This document shows positions 8,327 to 16,758 of a DNA stretch of 64,000 bases, piece by piece. Position 1 is the stretch's first letter; each line of letters starts with the position of its first letter. The translations under genes and the position numbers were made by a program. The notes beneath the pieces were generated by a model that did no database searches, was not told the origin of the DNA, and was given only the letters and a program-made list of their open reading frames with translations. The DNA comes from an uncultured Bacilli bacterium (GTDB lineage: Bacteria; Bacillota_I; Bacilli_A; RF39; UBA660), in contig CAJTZY010000002.1 in assembly GCA_910584085.1 (NCBI GenBank), positions 62,001 through 126,000 of the forward strand. Reading direction: 5' to 3'.

Positions 8327-9304
8327 ATGAATTATGAACAATATATGGAAATTGCTTTAAAAGAAGCAGAAAAAGGTGTTCAATTAGGGGAACAACCATA
8401 TGGGGCTGTATTAGTTGCTGATGGTAAAATTGTTTCTGCCGCACACAATGAAGTAATATCATCAAGAAATTATTTAAATCATTCAGAGATAGTAGCAATA
8501 AACAAGTATTTAGGGACTATGCAAAGTAAACCAAAAGATTTAACTTTGGTTACTACTTGTGAACCTTGTGTAAAGTGCTTTGGAACTGCAATCAAATTAG
8601 GTGTAAATAGATTTGTTTATGGCTCAAGTCTAGAAACAGCGATTGGTTATGGTTCAAACGACATTAATCTATGTCTTGATGATTTTAAATCAATATATAA
8701 TATTGAAATTATTGGTGGTGTTCTTAAAGATAAATGTGATATGTTGCTAGAACGCTTTTATTTAAGAGATAATATTGTTACATACTCTAGTGGAAATAAT
8801 GAAGAAATTTTTTGGATGAATAAGGCCTTAGAAATAGGAAAAAGTGGTATGATTGAAAAAGGAGAATTACCAATAGGTGTTATTTTAGTAGCGGGTAAAA
8901 GGATATTAAGTAAGACTTGTACAATGACATATACACTTAATTCTCCTATTACGCATGGCGATTTTATGGCATTATATGATGCCCAAAGAGAAGTATATTC
9001 GGTAAATTGTGAAAGACCCCTAGTTTTATATAGTACACTTGAACCGCATTTATTAGGTTTTGGAGCAGCAATAAAATGTAAAGTTGATAAGGTTGTTTTC
9101 GGTCTTGAAGCAATACCTGATGGAGGTTCTTGCTATTTACCATATATAGTTGGAATTAAGGAAAGAATACCAAAAGTAGTTGGTGGTGTTTTAAGAGAAA
9201 ATCAATATAAATTGATGAAAGAATTTTTAGCTACACATGATGAAAATCGCGTTGGATATGCATATGCAAAAAAGCTTGTTAAGTTATATGAAAGTGAGAA
9301 ATAG
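8327..9304 (+). CDS. Tandem CMP/dCMP-deaminase-fold protein, second domain degenerate
   Basis: Two cytidine/guanine-deaminase-like domains are fused in 325 residues. Domain 1 keeps the zinc site: HSE at 52-54 and PCVKC at 80-84. Domain 2 has HGD at 210-212 and PHLLG at 240-244, so both cysteines and the catalytic glutamate are lost; it is probably structural. The fold is shared with TadA, guanine deaminase and RibD, and the substrate is unknown. Because folE ends one base before this start, a purine- or pterin-derived substrate is a reasonable inference. ATG 8327 is chosen because AAGGGG ends 8 bases before it; an upstream in-frame TTG at 8309 lacks a ribosome site. Confidence 0.8.
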   Translation: MNYEQYMEIALKEAEKGVQLGEQPYGAVLVADGKIVSAAHNEVISSRNYLNHSEIVAINKYLGTMQSKPKDLTLVTTCEPCVKCFGTAIKLGVNRFVYGSSLETAIGYGSNDINLCLDDFKSIYNIEIIGGVLKDKCDMLLERFYLRDNIVTYSSGNNEEIFWMNKALEIGKSGMIEKGELPIGVILVAGKRILSKTCTMTYTLNSPITHGDFMALYDAQREVYSVNCERPLVLYSTLEPHLLGFGAAIKCKVDKVVFGLEAIPDGGSCYLPYIVGIKERIPKVVGGVLRENQYKLMKEFLATHDENRVGYAYAKKLVKLYESEK

Positions 9305-9309
9305 GTACT

Positions 9310-9924
9310 ATGGATTTTGATTATTTTTATTCTAAACAGAAAAATTATTTTGGTGAAGAGCCATCTGATGGACTTGTTGAAATGATAGAGAAATATAATG
9401 TAAATATTGGTAGTGCGTTAGATATTGGTGCTGGTGAAGGAAGAAATTCAATTTATCTTGCAAAGCTTGGTTTTAATGTAACTTCCATAGAGCCAACGAA
9501 AGATGGATCTAATAAAATTATAGAAAAATCAAAAAAATTAGGTTTGAATATTAATGTATTAAACTGTGATTATCTTTCAGAAAGTTTAAATAAGGAATAT
9601 GATTTTATTATTGCTGGAACCTCTCTTGATCATATGGAGAAGGAATATCTAGATTTAGCAATAAATAAATTGAAAAATAGTCTAAAGGATAAGGGCGTAG
9701 TATATATTGTTGTATTTACTAAGGATGATCCTGGTTATTTAAAACAATATAATACTGCTAGTGAATGTTCAACATTTATTAATCATTATTTTTCACATAA
9801 TGAGTTAAAAAATTATTTTAATGATTTTGAAATTCTATTTTATAATGAATATATAAAACCAGATAACACACATGGAACGCCACATGTTCATGGTAAAGCA
9901 AAATTAATAGCAAGGAAAAAATAA
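9310..9924 (+). CDS. SAM-dependent methyltransferase, TehB-like
   Basis: The 204-residue class I methyltransferase has motif I ALDIGAGEGRNSIYLAKLG at about residues 37-55, then SIEP (acidic end of strand 2) and FIIAGTSLDHM. The sequence resembles TehB/UbiE-type small-molecule methyltransferases. It starts five bases after the deaminase stop and ends one base before the next gene, so it belongs to the folE-deaminase operon. The substrate cannot be predicted. Confidence 0.85.
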   Translation: MDFDYFYSKQKNYFGEEPSDGLVEMIEKYNVNIGSALDIGAGEGRNSIYLAKLGFNVTSIEPTKDGSNKIIEKSKKLGLNINVLNCDYLSESLNKEYDFIIAGTSLDHMEKEYLDLAINKLKNSLKDKGVVYIVVFTKDDPGYLKQYNTASECSTFINHYFSHNELKNYFNDFEILFYNEYIKPDNTHGTPHVHGKAKLIARKK

Positions 9925-9925
9925 T

Positions 9926-10393
9926 ATGGAATATGAAATATTGCATCAAAAAATTATAGAATTACTTTCTAAAACTAATTATGTTGTACTTGCAACATCA
10001 AGCTTAGATGGAGTAGTATCTGCAAGTAAAATGTGTATGATATCTAAGGGAACAACTGTTTATTTTCAAACAAGTTTAGGTTTTGAAAAAACAAAAAATA
10101 TTATGGAAAATCCTAATGTTGCTATTACAATAAACAATATTTATTTTAAAGGACAAGCAGCAATTGTAGGCACTCCATCAAGTAATGAATATTTTGTTAA
10201 TCAAATGAAAATTAAACATTATAAAACATATGAAAATTATACTAATCTCCCTAATCAGATTTTAATTGAAGTTAAACTTACTGAATGTAGATTATGGGGA
10301 ATATGGAATGGTGAAGAGTCAATAAAAATACTAGATTTAAATAATAAACAATTAACTAAAATAAAATGTGATAACTTAAAGGGTGGTTATTAA
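9926..10393 (+). CDS. Pyridoxamine 5'-phosphate oxidase-like FMN-binding protein
   Basis: This 155-residue protein has the split-barrel pattern of the PNPOx-like family: a helix, then NYVVLATSSLDGVVSASKM, VYFQTSLGFEKTKNIMENPNVAITI and a C-terminal LWGIWNG. Such proteins bind FMN, F420 or heme and often act as oxidoreductases or flavin reductases. Within this operon it could supply a redox step. True PNPOx is longer (about 200 residues), so the vitamin B6 role is not claimed. Confidence 0.75.
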   Translation: MEYEILHQKIIELLSKTNYVVLATSSLDGVVSASKMCMISKGTTVYFQTSLGFEKTKNIMENPNVAITINNIYFKGQAAIVGTPSSNEYFVNQMKIKHYKTYENYTNLPNQILIEVKLTECRLWGIWNGEESIKILDLNNKQLTKIKCDNLKGGY

Positions 10394-10420
10394 TTTGAAA
10401 TTAATAAAGGGGATAATAAT

Positions 10421-10885
10421 ATGAAAAGTGTAATAGAAAAATTAAAAGAAAAAAATAAAACAATAAGTACAATGGAATCTTGTACTGGTGGGGGTGTTGC
10501 AAATAGTATTACTAATATAGAAGGGGCTAGTGAAGTACTTAAATTTAGTGCTGTTACATACTCTAATGAATTTAAAATTAAAATGGGTGTAAGTAGTGAT
10601 ATTATTGATAAATATAGTGTTTATAGTATGGAAACTGCAATGGAAATGAGCAAAAATATAAGTAAATTTACAGGTTCTAATTATGGAGTAGGTATCACTG
10701 GTAAATTAAATAGAGTGGATATTAATAACTTATATGGTAGTGATAATACTGTTTATATAAGTATATATGATAGAGATTCTGATAAATTTTATAATAATAA
10801 AATAGATGTAGATAAATCAAGCAGAAAAGAAAATAAAGAAATAGTAATTAATTTAATTATAGAAAAATTATTAGAAATAGTATAG
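10421..10885 (+). CDS. pncC: Nicotinamide-nucleotide amidase (CinA C-terminal domain)
   Basis: The 154-residue stand-alone CinA C-terminal domain deamidates NMN to nicotinate mononucleotide, returning it to the NadD step. The conserved ESCTGGGVANSI segment is at about residues 19-30, with the catalytic serine, and YGVGITGKLNR is the later conserved loop (family GITGxAGP). The latter departs from consensus, which leaves activity less certain. It belongs functionally with pncB, nadE, nadD and NAD kinase in this region. AAAGGGGATAAT precedes the ATG. Confidence 0.82.
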   Translation: MKSVIEKLKEKNKTISTMESCTGGGVANSITNIEGASEVLKFSAVTYSNEFKIKMGVSSDIIDKYSVYSMETAMEMSKNISKFTGSNYGVGITGKLNRVDINNLYGSDNTVYISIYDRDSDKFYNNKIDVDKSSRKENKEIVINLIIEKLLEIV

Positions 10886-10894
10886 GAGAATAAT

Positions 10895-12433
10895 ATGGGA
10901 AATGAAATGTTGTCACTTAAAAGAATATTAAATAGATATGAATACTTGAAAGATAGGAAAATAGGATTTCCTTATATTGGTTCTAGGAGTGATGGTGAGT
11001 CATTTTCTAAAGAAGTAAAAAAGGTTGCAGATGGATTTGAACTTTATGATAGTTTAATCTCTACTTTAAATAATGATTATACAAGTGAGATAAATTTAAC
11101 AAGTGGAAATCCTATGAAATATAAACCTTTTCCACCTGCTATAAAGCAAATTTATAATGTTTTAAATGGAACAAAACTTAATAAATATCCTTATTCAGAG
11201 GGTGATGATAGGGTAAGAATAGAACTTTTAAAATATATTGAACAGGAAGGGTTTATAAACACAAATCCATATAAGTATGACGATATAGATGAAAAAGGAT
11301 TATCAATTCATAATTTAACATTTACTGTTTCAACTTCACATGCTTTTGGTCTTGTTCTTGATATAATTGCTAGACCACACGATGTTGTACTTATGACTGG
11401 TCCAAATTATGGTTTATTTGGATTCAAACCTGAAAGAATAAATGCTAAAGTTGAAGTTATTGCTTTAGAAGAAGAGGATAATTATTTAGTAAATCCTAAA
11501 AAGTTAGAAAATAGGATAATGGAAATAAATTTAAATCTTGAAAAAAGTTATAAGGGTAAACTTGATTATACACCTCAAGTTGTTGCATTTGTAAATAGTA
11601 ATCCTTGTAATCCAACTGGTAAAGTAATGGGTCAAAATGAAACAAATATTTTAACTGGAATAGGTAATGTTTGTGCAAAATTAGGTGTATTTGTCATAGA
11701 TGATTTAGTTTATAGAGATTTAACATATAATAAAGACAATATTGCAAAACCAATAGCTACGATAGACGGAATGTTTAAAAATACAATATCTTTATTTGGA
11801 TTATCAAAAGCATATGGTCTTGCAGGACTTAGAGCAGGATTTGTGGTTGCTGATGAAGTAATAATAAGAGAAATGATAAATAGGATATTTCAGGAGATAG
11901 ATGCTGTACCATCTATAATAGGAGAAGCATTAAAAGGGGCTTTTAACGTCTCTAATAAAAGAAATATAGAATATAATAAATACTTTACCAAATTAAATAA
12001 AGAGTATGAATTTAGATATAATATTTTGAAAGCTTTTGTTAATGGAATAGATAGTATAAAGAATAGTAGTTTAAGGAATGAAGTTTATAAATATATTAAA
12101 AAGAATATATTAGATAAAAAAGACTTATATATTTTAAAAAATGGAATAGATAATATAGAAATAAGGAGTTCTTTAGAACCACAATCAGGATTTTTTGCCA
12201 TAATTGATTTTACTAAAATTAAGGGTAAAAAATATCATGATAGGGTAATTTTAACAGAAGAAGATTTAATTAAATTTTTCTATAATGAAATAAAACTTAG
12301 ATTTATAATTGGAAAGTCTATGTTGTGGCCAAATGAGGAGGATCTTATTGGAAGAGTTACATTTGCTAAGGAAAGAAAAGATATTATTAAATACTGTTTA
12401 GCAATTAATGATGCCTTAAAAAAATTAAATTAA
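10895..12433 (+). CDS. Pyridoxal-phosphate aminotransferase, class I/II
   Basis: The 512-residue fold-type I PLP enzyme has the internal aldimine lysine K305 in SLFGLSKAYGLAGLRAG, NPCNPTGK at about 237-243, D269/D270 and Y273. Length exceeds typical aspartate/alanine aminotransferases (about 400) because of insertions, such as around 375-420. The substrate is unknown. A ribosome site AGGAG lies 7 bases before ATG. It lies between pncC and NAD kinase with short gaps, so it is probably co-transcribed, and it could be part of the folE-linked pathway. Confidence 0.85.
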   Translation: MGNEMLSLKRILNRYEYLKDRKIGFPYIGSRSDGESFSKEVKKVADGFELYDSLISTLNNDYTSEINLTSGNPMKYKPFPPAIKQIYNVLNGTKLNKYPYSEGDDRVRIELLKYIEQEGFINTNPYKYDDIDEKGLSIHNLTFTVSTSHAFGLVLDIIARPHDVVLMTGPNYGLFGFKPERINAKVEVIALEEEDNYLVNPKKLENRIMEINLNLEKSYKGKLDYTPQVVAFVNSNPCNPTGKVMGQNETNILTGIGNVCAKLGVFVIDDLVYRDLTYNKDNIAKPIATIDGMFKNTISLFGLSKAYGLAGLRAGFVVADEVIIREMINRIFQEIDAVPSIIGEALKGAFNVSNKRNIEYNKYFTKLNKEYEFRYNILKAFVNGIDSIKNSSLRNEVYKYIKKNILDKKDLYILKNGIDNIEIRSSLEPQSGFFAIIDFTKIKGKKYHDRVILTEEDLIKFFYNEIKLRFIIGKSMLWPNEEDLIGRVTFAKERKDIIKYCLAINDALKKLN

Positions 12434-12451
12434 AGAAAAGAAGGTAGTTTT

Positions 12452-13249
12452 ATGATAAAAAATATAAAGTTATTTATAAATAATAATGATGAATCTATTA
12501 AAACAGGAAAACTTATAAGAGATAAGTTTATTAAAAATGGATTTATGATATCAGATAAAGTATGTGATTTAGCAGTTGCAATAGGTGGAGATGGAGCATT
12601 CCTTAGAATGATAAAAAATACTAATTTTAATAGTGATACATATTATGTAGGAATTAATTCTGGAACTCTCGGATTTTTACAAGAGGTTAAAGTAGATGAA
12701 ATAGATAATTTTATAAATGAATTAAAAAATGAAGATTATAAAATAGAAGAAATAGGTATACAAGAGACAACTATTAATCATGAAAATAGTTCATCTAAAT
12801 TTTATTCATTAAATGAAATTTTAATAAGAGATAAAAATTTAAAAACGGTTAAATTAGATATAAAAATAGATGGCGATTTACTTGAAAAATTTATAGGAGA
12901 TGGAATACTTATAGCAAGTTCATCTGGTTCAACTGCTCATAATTTAAGTTATGGAGGTAGTATCGTTTATAATACTTTTTCATCACTTCAAATAACTCCA
13001 ATTGGTCCAATAAATTCTAAAGTATATAGATCACTTTTAAATTCAGTAATAATACCAGATAAAAAAGTTATCGATATTATACCTGAGTTAGATAAAAAAG
13101 ATTTACTAGTAACAATAGATGGTGAAAATAATTATTATGATAATGTTAGTAGTATTTCTACTAAAATAGATTCAAAAAAGATAAAATGTTTACGATTAAA
13201 ACACTATAATTTTCCACAAAAGATAAATGAGAAATTGTTAACTGATTAA
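12452..13249 (+). CDS. nadK: NAD kinase
   Basis: The 265-residue protein phosphorylates NAD to NADP. GGDG is at 45-48 (AVAIGGDGAFLR), NSGTLGFLQE follows, and the SSSGSTAHNLSYGGSIV segment is the NAD-binding region (family GSTAYxxSAGG). Length is normal for bacterial NAD kinase. It closes the NAD(P) set of the region. An AGAAAAGAAGG site precedes the ATG. Confidence 0.92.
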   Translation: MIKNIKLFINNNDESIKTGKLIRDKFIKNGFMISDKVCDLAVAIGGDGAFLRMIKNTNFNSDTYYVGINSGTLGFLQEVKVDEIDNFINELKNEDYKIEEIGIQETTINHENSSSKFYSLNEILIRDKNLKTVKLDIKIDGDLLEKFIGDGILIASSSGSTAHNLSYGGSIVYNTFSSLQITPIGPINSKVYRSLLNSVIIPDKKVIDIIPELDKKDLLVTIDGENNYYDNVSSISTKIDSKKIKCLRLKHYNFPQKINEKLLTD

Positions 13250-13263
13250 ATGTTATAATTAAT

Positions 13264-13291
13264 TTGACATTTTTTTTAAATGTGGTATTAT
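13264..13291 (+). promoter_or_regulatory. Promoter of the J-domain gene
   Basis: TTGACA (13264-13269), a 16-base spacer that includes eight T, and TATTAT (13286-13291). It lies 30 bases upstream of the ATG at 13321. Confidence 0.7.
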
Positions 13292-13298
13292 AGTATGC

Positions 13299-13313
13299 AA
13301 AAAAAGGGGGGGG
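13299..13313 (+). repeat. A7-G8 homopolymer tract at the ribosome site
   Basis: Seven A and then eight G occupy the position of the Shine-Dalgarno sequence of the J-domain gene. Eight consecutive G are exceptional in such AT-rich DNA. Slippage would change the spacing between the ribosome site and ATG, or between promoter and start. Confidence 0.7.
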
Positions 13314-13320
13314 AATAGCA

Positions 13321-14649
13321 ATGACGAATGGTACTAGAAATTTTACTTATGATGGTAAAATGAATTATGAAAGGGCTAAAAAGGAATTAGAATTAAGCGA
13401 CTCATTTACTGATAATGAATTAAAAAAAGCATATCATAAATTATCATATAAGTATCACCCTGATTTAAATGGTATAACTGATGAAGAAAAATACTCTTTT
13501 TCTGAACATATGAAAGCAATCAATGATGCTTATAAATATTTAAAAAATCAAACTATTGAAAAATACAAAGAAGAAAAATTTGAACAGTTTGTTCATTCAA
13601 TACACTGTCAATCATTAAAAGAAACAATTAAAATTAAATATTTAGGAAGTAAAGTAGCAAGTTTAATAATTGACTTAAGTACTTCATTTTCAATTGTAAA
13701 AAGTAAAGAAGAAGTAGATACTTTAATTAATAAAGCGTATAAAGATTTTGATGATATACTAGTATCTTTTGTAGATGAATTTTGTGAAAAAAATGGAATA
13801 ACAAAACAAGATTTAAATATATGCTTTAATTTAACCTTGGAATTGAAAAATAGAGATCCAAAACAATTATGTTTCAAATTAGATGATGCATTAAAAAAAA
13901 TCAAAGAAATTAAAATAGAACAAATTATTCAAGGATATATAGGATATGCTGGATATGCAGATATTAAGGATAAAATTGATATATTAAAAAACCAAGCAAT
14001 TAATTCGAAAGATAAAATAAATGAAATATTAAAAAAACTTAAATGTAGTATTGATAAAACTTTTGAAAATTACTTTAATAATATTAAATTAAAAGATGAA
14101 TTATCTAAAACTTATAAATCAGTTAATGGAGAGGAAGTATTAGGTTCATCAATTTTATCAGATTTAAGTAATATATATATTTCAAAAAGTGCTTTTATTA
14201 ATGGTAGATCATTTTTTGTACAAAAAGGTAGTAAAATAAATGGTAAAATATATAGAGTAAATGGTAGTGATGTTTCATTACAAGGTGTTTTTATATATAA
14301 AGATTATATTTCATTAGCGGATGCTTTTGTTAATTTTAAAGAAGAAGACAAAATAACTTTTCATAGATTTTTAGAACATGGACCTATTTATGTAATATAT
14401 AGTTTCGGTGATAGATATATTTGTTTTGAAGAAGATTCAAATGGAGAAATTAGAGTAAAAATATATAGGTCTGATGAATTATCATTAGAAGATAGAAAAA
14501 ACGAATTCATTAAAGATTTGTATAAAATTCAATATGAAAAATATACTAAAAATAAAATTAAATCTATATCAGAAATATTAAATAAAACTATAGATGAATA
14601 TGAATTTGAAAATAAATCTATGGGGAAAAGAAAAATTTTAAGAAGATGA
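13321..14649 (+). CDS. J-domain (DnaJ-like) protein
   Basis: Residues 14-78 form a J domain with the HPD motif at 46-48 (AYHKLSYKYHPDLNG), which stimulates the ATPase of a Hsp70 partner such as DnaK. The rest of the 442 residues has no Gly/Phe region and no zinc-finger repeats, so it is not DnaJ itself but a specialised cochaperone. The C-terminal half is Lys/Ile-rich and contains GRSFFVQKGSKINGKIYRVNG, beta-rich in appearance. I do not recognise that part. The gene has its own promoter and a poly-G ribosome site. Confidence 0.8.
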   Translation: MTNGTRNFTYDGKMNYERAKKELELSDSFTDNELKKAYHKLSYKYHPDLNGITDEEKYSFSEHMKAINDAYKYLKNQTIEKYKEEKFEQFVHSIHCQSLKETIKIKYLGSKVASLIIDLSTSFSIVKSKEEVDTLINKAYKDFDDILVSFVDEFCEKNGITKQDLNICFNLTLELKNRDPKQLCFKLDDALKKIKEIKIEQIIQGYIGYAGYADIKDKIDILKNQAINSKDKINEILKKLKCSIDKTFENYFNNIKLKDELSKTYKSVNGEEVLGSSILSDLSNIYISKSAFINGRSFFVQKGSKINGKIYRVNGSDVSLQGVFIYKDYISLADAFVNFKEEDKITFHRFLEHGPIYVIYSFGDRYICFEEDSNGEIRVKIYRSDELSLEDRKNEFIKDLYKIQYEKYTKNKIKSISEILNKTIDEYEFENKSMGKRKILRR

Positions 14650-14683
14650 AAAACATTATAATATGTTGAAATTGGGGGAAAAA

Positions 14684-15235
14684 ATGTTTATGGAAAAAAT
14701 TATAAGATTAGATAATCCAAGTTATAAAAAAATTGATTATTCGGATTATGTGGGAGAAACTAAAAAAGAAATTTTAAAGCTAAAAAAGGAAATTATAAAA
14801 AAAATACCTAAGGAAAATATAGTAGGGTTATGCTGTACTTCTGGCTATGCTATGGGATACCTGGAAAATGATAAATCAGAAATACTTGATGAAGTACGTG
14901 AATATGTTGTTATAAGTGTCAAAGGTCTTTTAGTTGAAGGATTTGCATTAGATAAATGTGCACACGTAGTTAATCAAGAATATCCAACATGCAGTGAGAA
15001 TAATATATTGTTATTTCTACCACTTATTTGTATCGATAATATGAAATATGAACAAAGAAAAAAGTATATTTCTAATTTGGAAAAATTGGGTTATATTGAA
15101 TTACCACCATTTTTTGCTGAAAAAACAGAAAATGAATTAATAGAATTATTTGAAAATAATAAGTTCAAATCATTAGAAGAAGAAACACCTGAAAAAGTAT
15201 CTACTGTTAAAGTTTCAAAAATACATTCTTTATAA
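14684..15235 (+). CDS. Hypothetical protein
   Basis: The product is 183 residues from ATG 14684, chosen because GGGGGAA lies just before it; the in-frame ATGs at 14663 (no ribosome site) and 14690 are alternatives. There is no signal peptide. Cys-containing segments occur: IVGLCCTSGYAMGYLEND, FALDKCAHVVNQEYPTCSEN and FLPLICIDN. The four or five scattered Cys could bind metal. I recognise no family. It follows the J-domain gene closely and ends before a clear terminator, so the two probably form a unit. Confidence 0.6.
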   Translation: MFMEKIIRLDNPSYKKIDYSDYVGETKKEILKLKKEIIKKIPKENIVGLCCTSGYAMGYLENDKSEILDEVREYVVISVKGLLVEGFALDKCAHVVNQEYPTCSENNILLFLPLICIDNMKYEQRKKYISNLEKLGYIELPPFFAEKTENELIELFENNKFKSLEEETPEKVSTVKVSKIHSL

Positions 15236-15302
15236 TAATAAAATTGAGAATGGAAAAAATTTTATGTCAAAATTAATTGAAAATACTAAATCTAGTATTA
15301 AG

Positions 15303-15326
15303 AAAAAATAGAGTAATCTATTTTTT
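15303..15326 (+). terminator. Intrinsic terminator
   Basis: AAAAAATAGA (15303-15312) pairs with TCTATTTTTT (15317-15326) around a GTAA loop. It closes the J-domain transcription unit and lies just outside the left end of the mobile element. Confidence 0.8.
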
Positions 15327-15348
15327 TAATTATTGAAAAATATAGATA

Positions 15349-15357
15349 ATTTAAGAA
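15349..15357 (+). repeat. Possible left attachment core
   Basis: ATTTAAGAA occurs here, 41 bases outside the left Int arm sites, and again at 23124-23132 beyond the int gene. Nine AT-rich bases can match by chance, so this is only a candidate att core. Confidence 0.3.
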
Positions 15358-15397
15358 ATCGCCTTATTTAAAGGTATATTTGTAATATTTCTAGTTT

Positions 15398-15419
15398 AAT
15401 TTACTACTAATTTACTACT
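15398..15419 (+). repeat. Left Int arm-binding direct repeats (DR2-like)
   Basis: AATTTACTACT is repeated perfectly and without gap at 15398-15408 and 15409-15419. Its reverse complement, AGTAGTAAATT, is the core of the sequence bound by the Tn916 integrase N-terminal domain. This marks the left end of the element. Confidence 0.8.
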
Positions 15420-15465
15420 TTACAAAAAAGAGCTTTGATATGTTTTGAAATAATTACAAGTTAAA

Positions 15466-15499
15466 TAAAAACAATTAGCGAATACTAATTGCTTTTTTT
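15466..15499. terminator. Bidirectional terminator
   Basis: CAATTAG (15472-15478) pairs with CTAATTG (15485-15491), flanked by A5 on the left and T7 on the right. It overlaps the stop codon of the reverse-strand ribbon-helix-helix gene and insulates the left end of the element. Confidence 0.75.
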
Positions 15500-15679
15500 G
15501 TTTGATTTAACCTCTTTAAAATCTATATTCTTTATAGCAAAGTCTAGGCACTGACTTATGAGTTCATTTCTACTAATATTGATTTTGTTTGCAATTTTAT
15601 CGAGTTCTTCTACTCTATAATCTTCAATTCTTATAGTAATGACAATTTTATCACTTTTAACAGGTTGAAATCTTTTCAT
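15485..15679 (-). CDS. Ribbon-helix-helix DNA-binding protein
   Basis: The 64-residue protein has the RHH pattern: a basic beta strand (KIVITIRIEDYRVEELDKIA) followed by a helix-turn-helix segment NISRNELISQCLDFAI. CopG/Arc-type proteins of this size regulate plasmid or element genes or act as antitoxins; no toxin gene is adjacent. The start at 15679 is preceded on the reverse strand by AGAGAGGTGCGACAA. An upstream in-frame ATG at 15763 would add 28 non-RHH residues. It is divergent from the Ig-like protein gene and probably controls the element's left part. Confidence 0.72.
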   Translation of the reverse strand: MKRFQPVKSDKIVITIRIEDYRVEELDKIANKINISRNELISQCLDFAIKNIDFKEVKSNKKSN

Positions 15680-15811
15680 TTGTCGCACCTCTCTCTCCTT
15701 ACATATATATTGTAATCTTTTTATACTAGTAATAATATGTTCAAAATTTGAACACAAATGCATTGCTGTTATCGGTATTTTGTGATAAAATTAGATATAA
15801 GGAGTGAGAAA

Positions 15812-16678
15812 ATGAAGTTTTTAGGTATTGAAATAAGCAAAAAATTGCTTATAGGAATTATTGCAAGTGTAGTTGTCGTAGGTGGTGGAGTTACGACGGG
15901 AATTATTTTAATGAATAATAAAGATAATCAGAGGCAAGAAGAAAAACAAAAAGATACTATATCATTGAAAGACGATTTAAAATTTGAAATCAATAGCGAA
16001 GTTAATTTATTATCTTTAGTTAGCGAAGATAACAAAGTAAAAATATTAAGTGAAGACGAAACAATAGATACTTCTACTTTAGGCGAAAAAGAAATCACTA
16101 TCAAATATGAAGTAGAAGAAAAAGAAGAAACAAAAACTTTTAAAATAACTATTGAAGATACACAAGCCCCTACTATTGAATATCAAAAAGAATTAAGCAC
16201 AAATGTCGGAAGTAAAATTGATTTATTAAAAGGTGTTAAAGTTATTGATAATTCAAAAGAAGAAATTAAAGCCACTATTGAGGGCGATTATAATTTTGAT
16301 AGCGAGGGAACATATAATCTGAAATATGTTGCAGTTGATAGTAGTAACAACAAGAAAGAAGAAGAATTTATTTTAAAAGTAAATAAACCCACTTGTAATC
16401 AAAAAAGTGGTAGTTGGAGTACATCAAAACCAAGTTCATTATGTGAATATACTACAAAAAAATTAGTATGGCGTTGGCAATTATACGAAGATATGGACGG
16501 CAATTCTAATTGGGTATGGACAATAGATGTTAATTATAATGGTATGGTAGGAAGTGCCTTACCAAATCAAGTAAATAGTAGTTATGAAGAATATAAATAT
16601 TTATCTACACAACCAAAAGAAACATACAACGATAACCAAGAACACGAAAAATATATAACTGTTTATATTATTAAATAA
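15812..16678 (+). CDS. Membrane-anchored protein with Ig-like (DUF5011-type) domains
   Basis: The start at ATG 15812 follows TATAAGGAG. Residues 9-31 form a membrane anchor (KKLLIGIIASVVVVGGGV), after which the 288-residue protein is extracellular. DTQAPTIEYQKELSTNVGSK begins a DUF5011/HYR-like Ig domain ending in KYVAVDSSNNKKEEEFILKV, and a shorter similar unit precedes it. The C-terminal 80 residues contain two Cys and many Trp (KKLVWRWQLYEDMDG, NWVWTIDV) and are unrecognised. A surface or exclusion function on the element is a guess. Its promoter region is divergent from the RHH gene. Confidence 0.7.
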   Translation: MKFLGIEISKKLLIGIIASVVVVGGGVTTGIILMNNKDNQRQEEKQKDTISLKDDLKFEINSEVNLLSLVSEDNKVKILSEDETIDTSTLGEKEITIKYEVEEKEETKTFKITIEDTQAPTIEYQKELSTNVGSKIDLLKGVKVIDNSKEEIKATIEGDYNFDSEGTYNLKYVAVDSSNNKKEEEFILKVNKPTCNQKSGSWSTSKPSSLCEYTTKKLVWRWQLYEDMDGNSNWVWTIDVNYNGMVGSALPNQVNSSYEEYKYLSTQPKETYNDNQEHEKYITVYIIK

Positions 16679-16689
16679 GTTAAAACAAG

Positions 16690-16731
16690 AAGTAGTATTT
16701 ATAAATGTTTTAATAATAGATACTACTTTTA
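16690..16731 (+). terminator. Intrinsic terminator
   Basis: AAGTAGTAT (16690-16698) pairs with ATACTACTT (16720-16728) followed by T-rich sequence, downstream of the Ig-like gene. Confidence 0.75.
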
Positions 16732-16758
16732 TTTTGCAGAATAGAAAGGAAAGTTTTT

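Noticed and set aside
15349..15357. 9-bp direct repeat as proven attachment site
   Set aside because: It is listed as a candidate only, because nine AT-rich bases recur by chance and Tn916-type elements often leave no true duplication.
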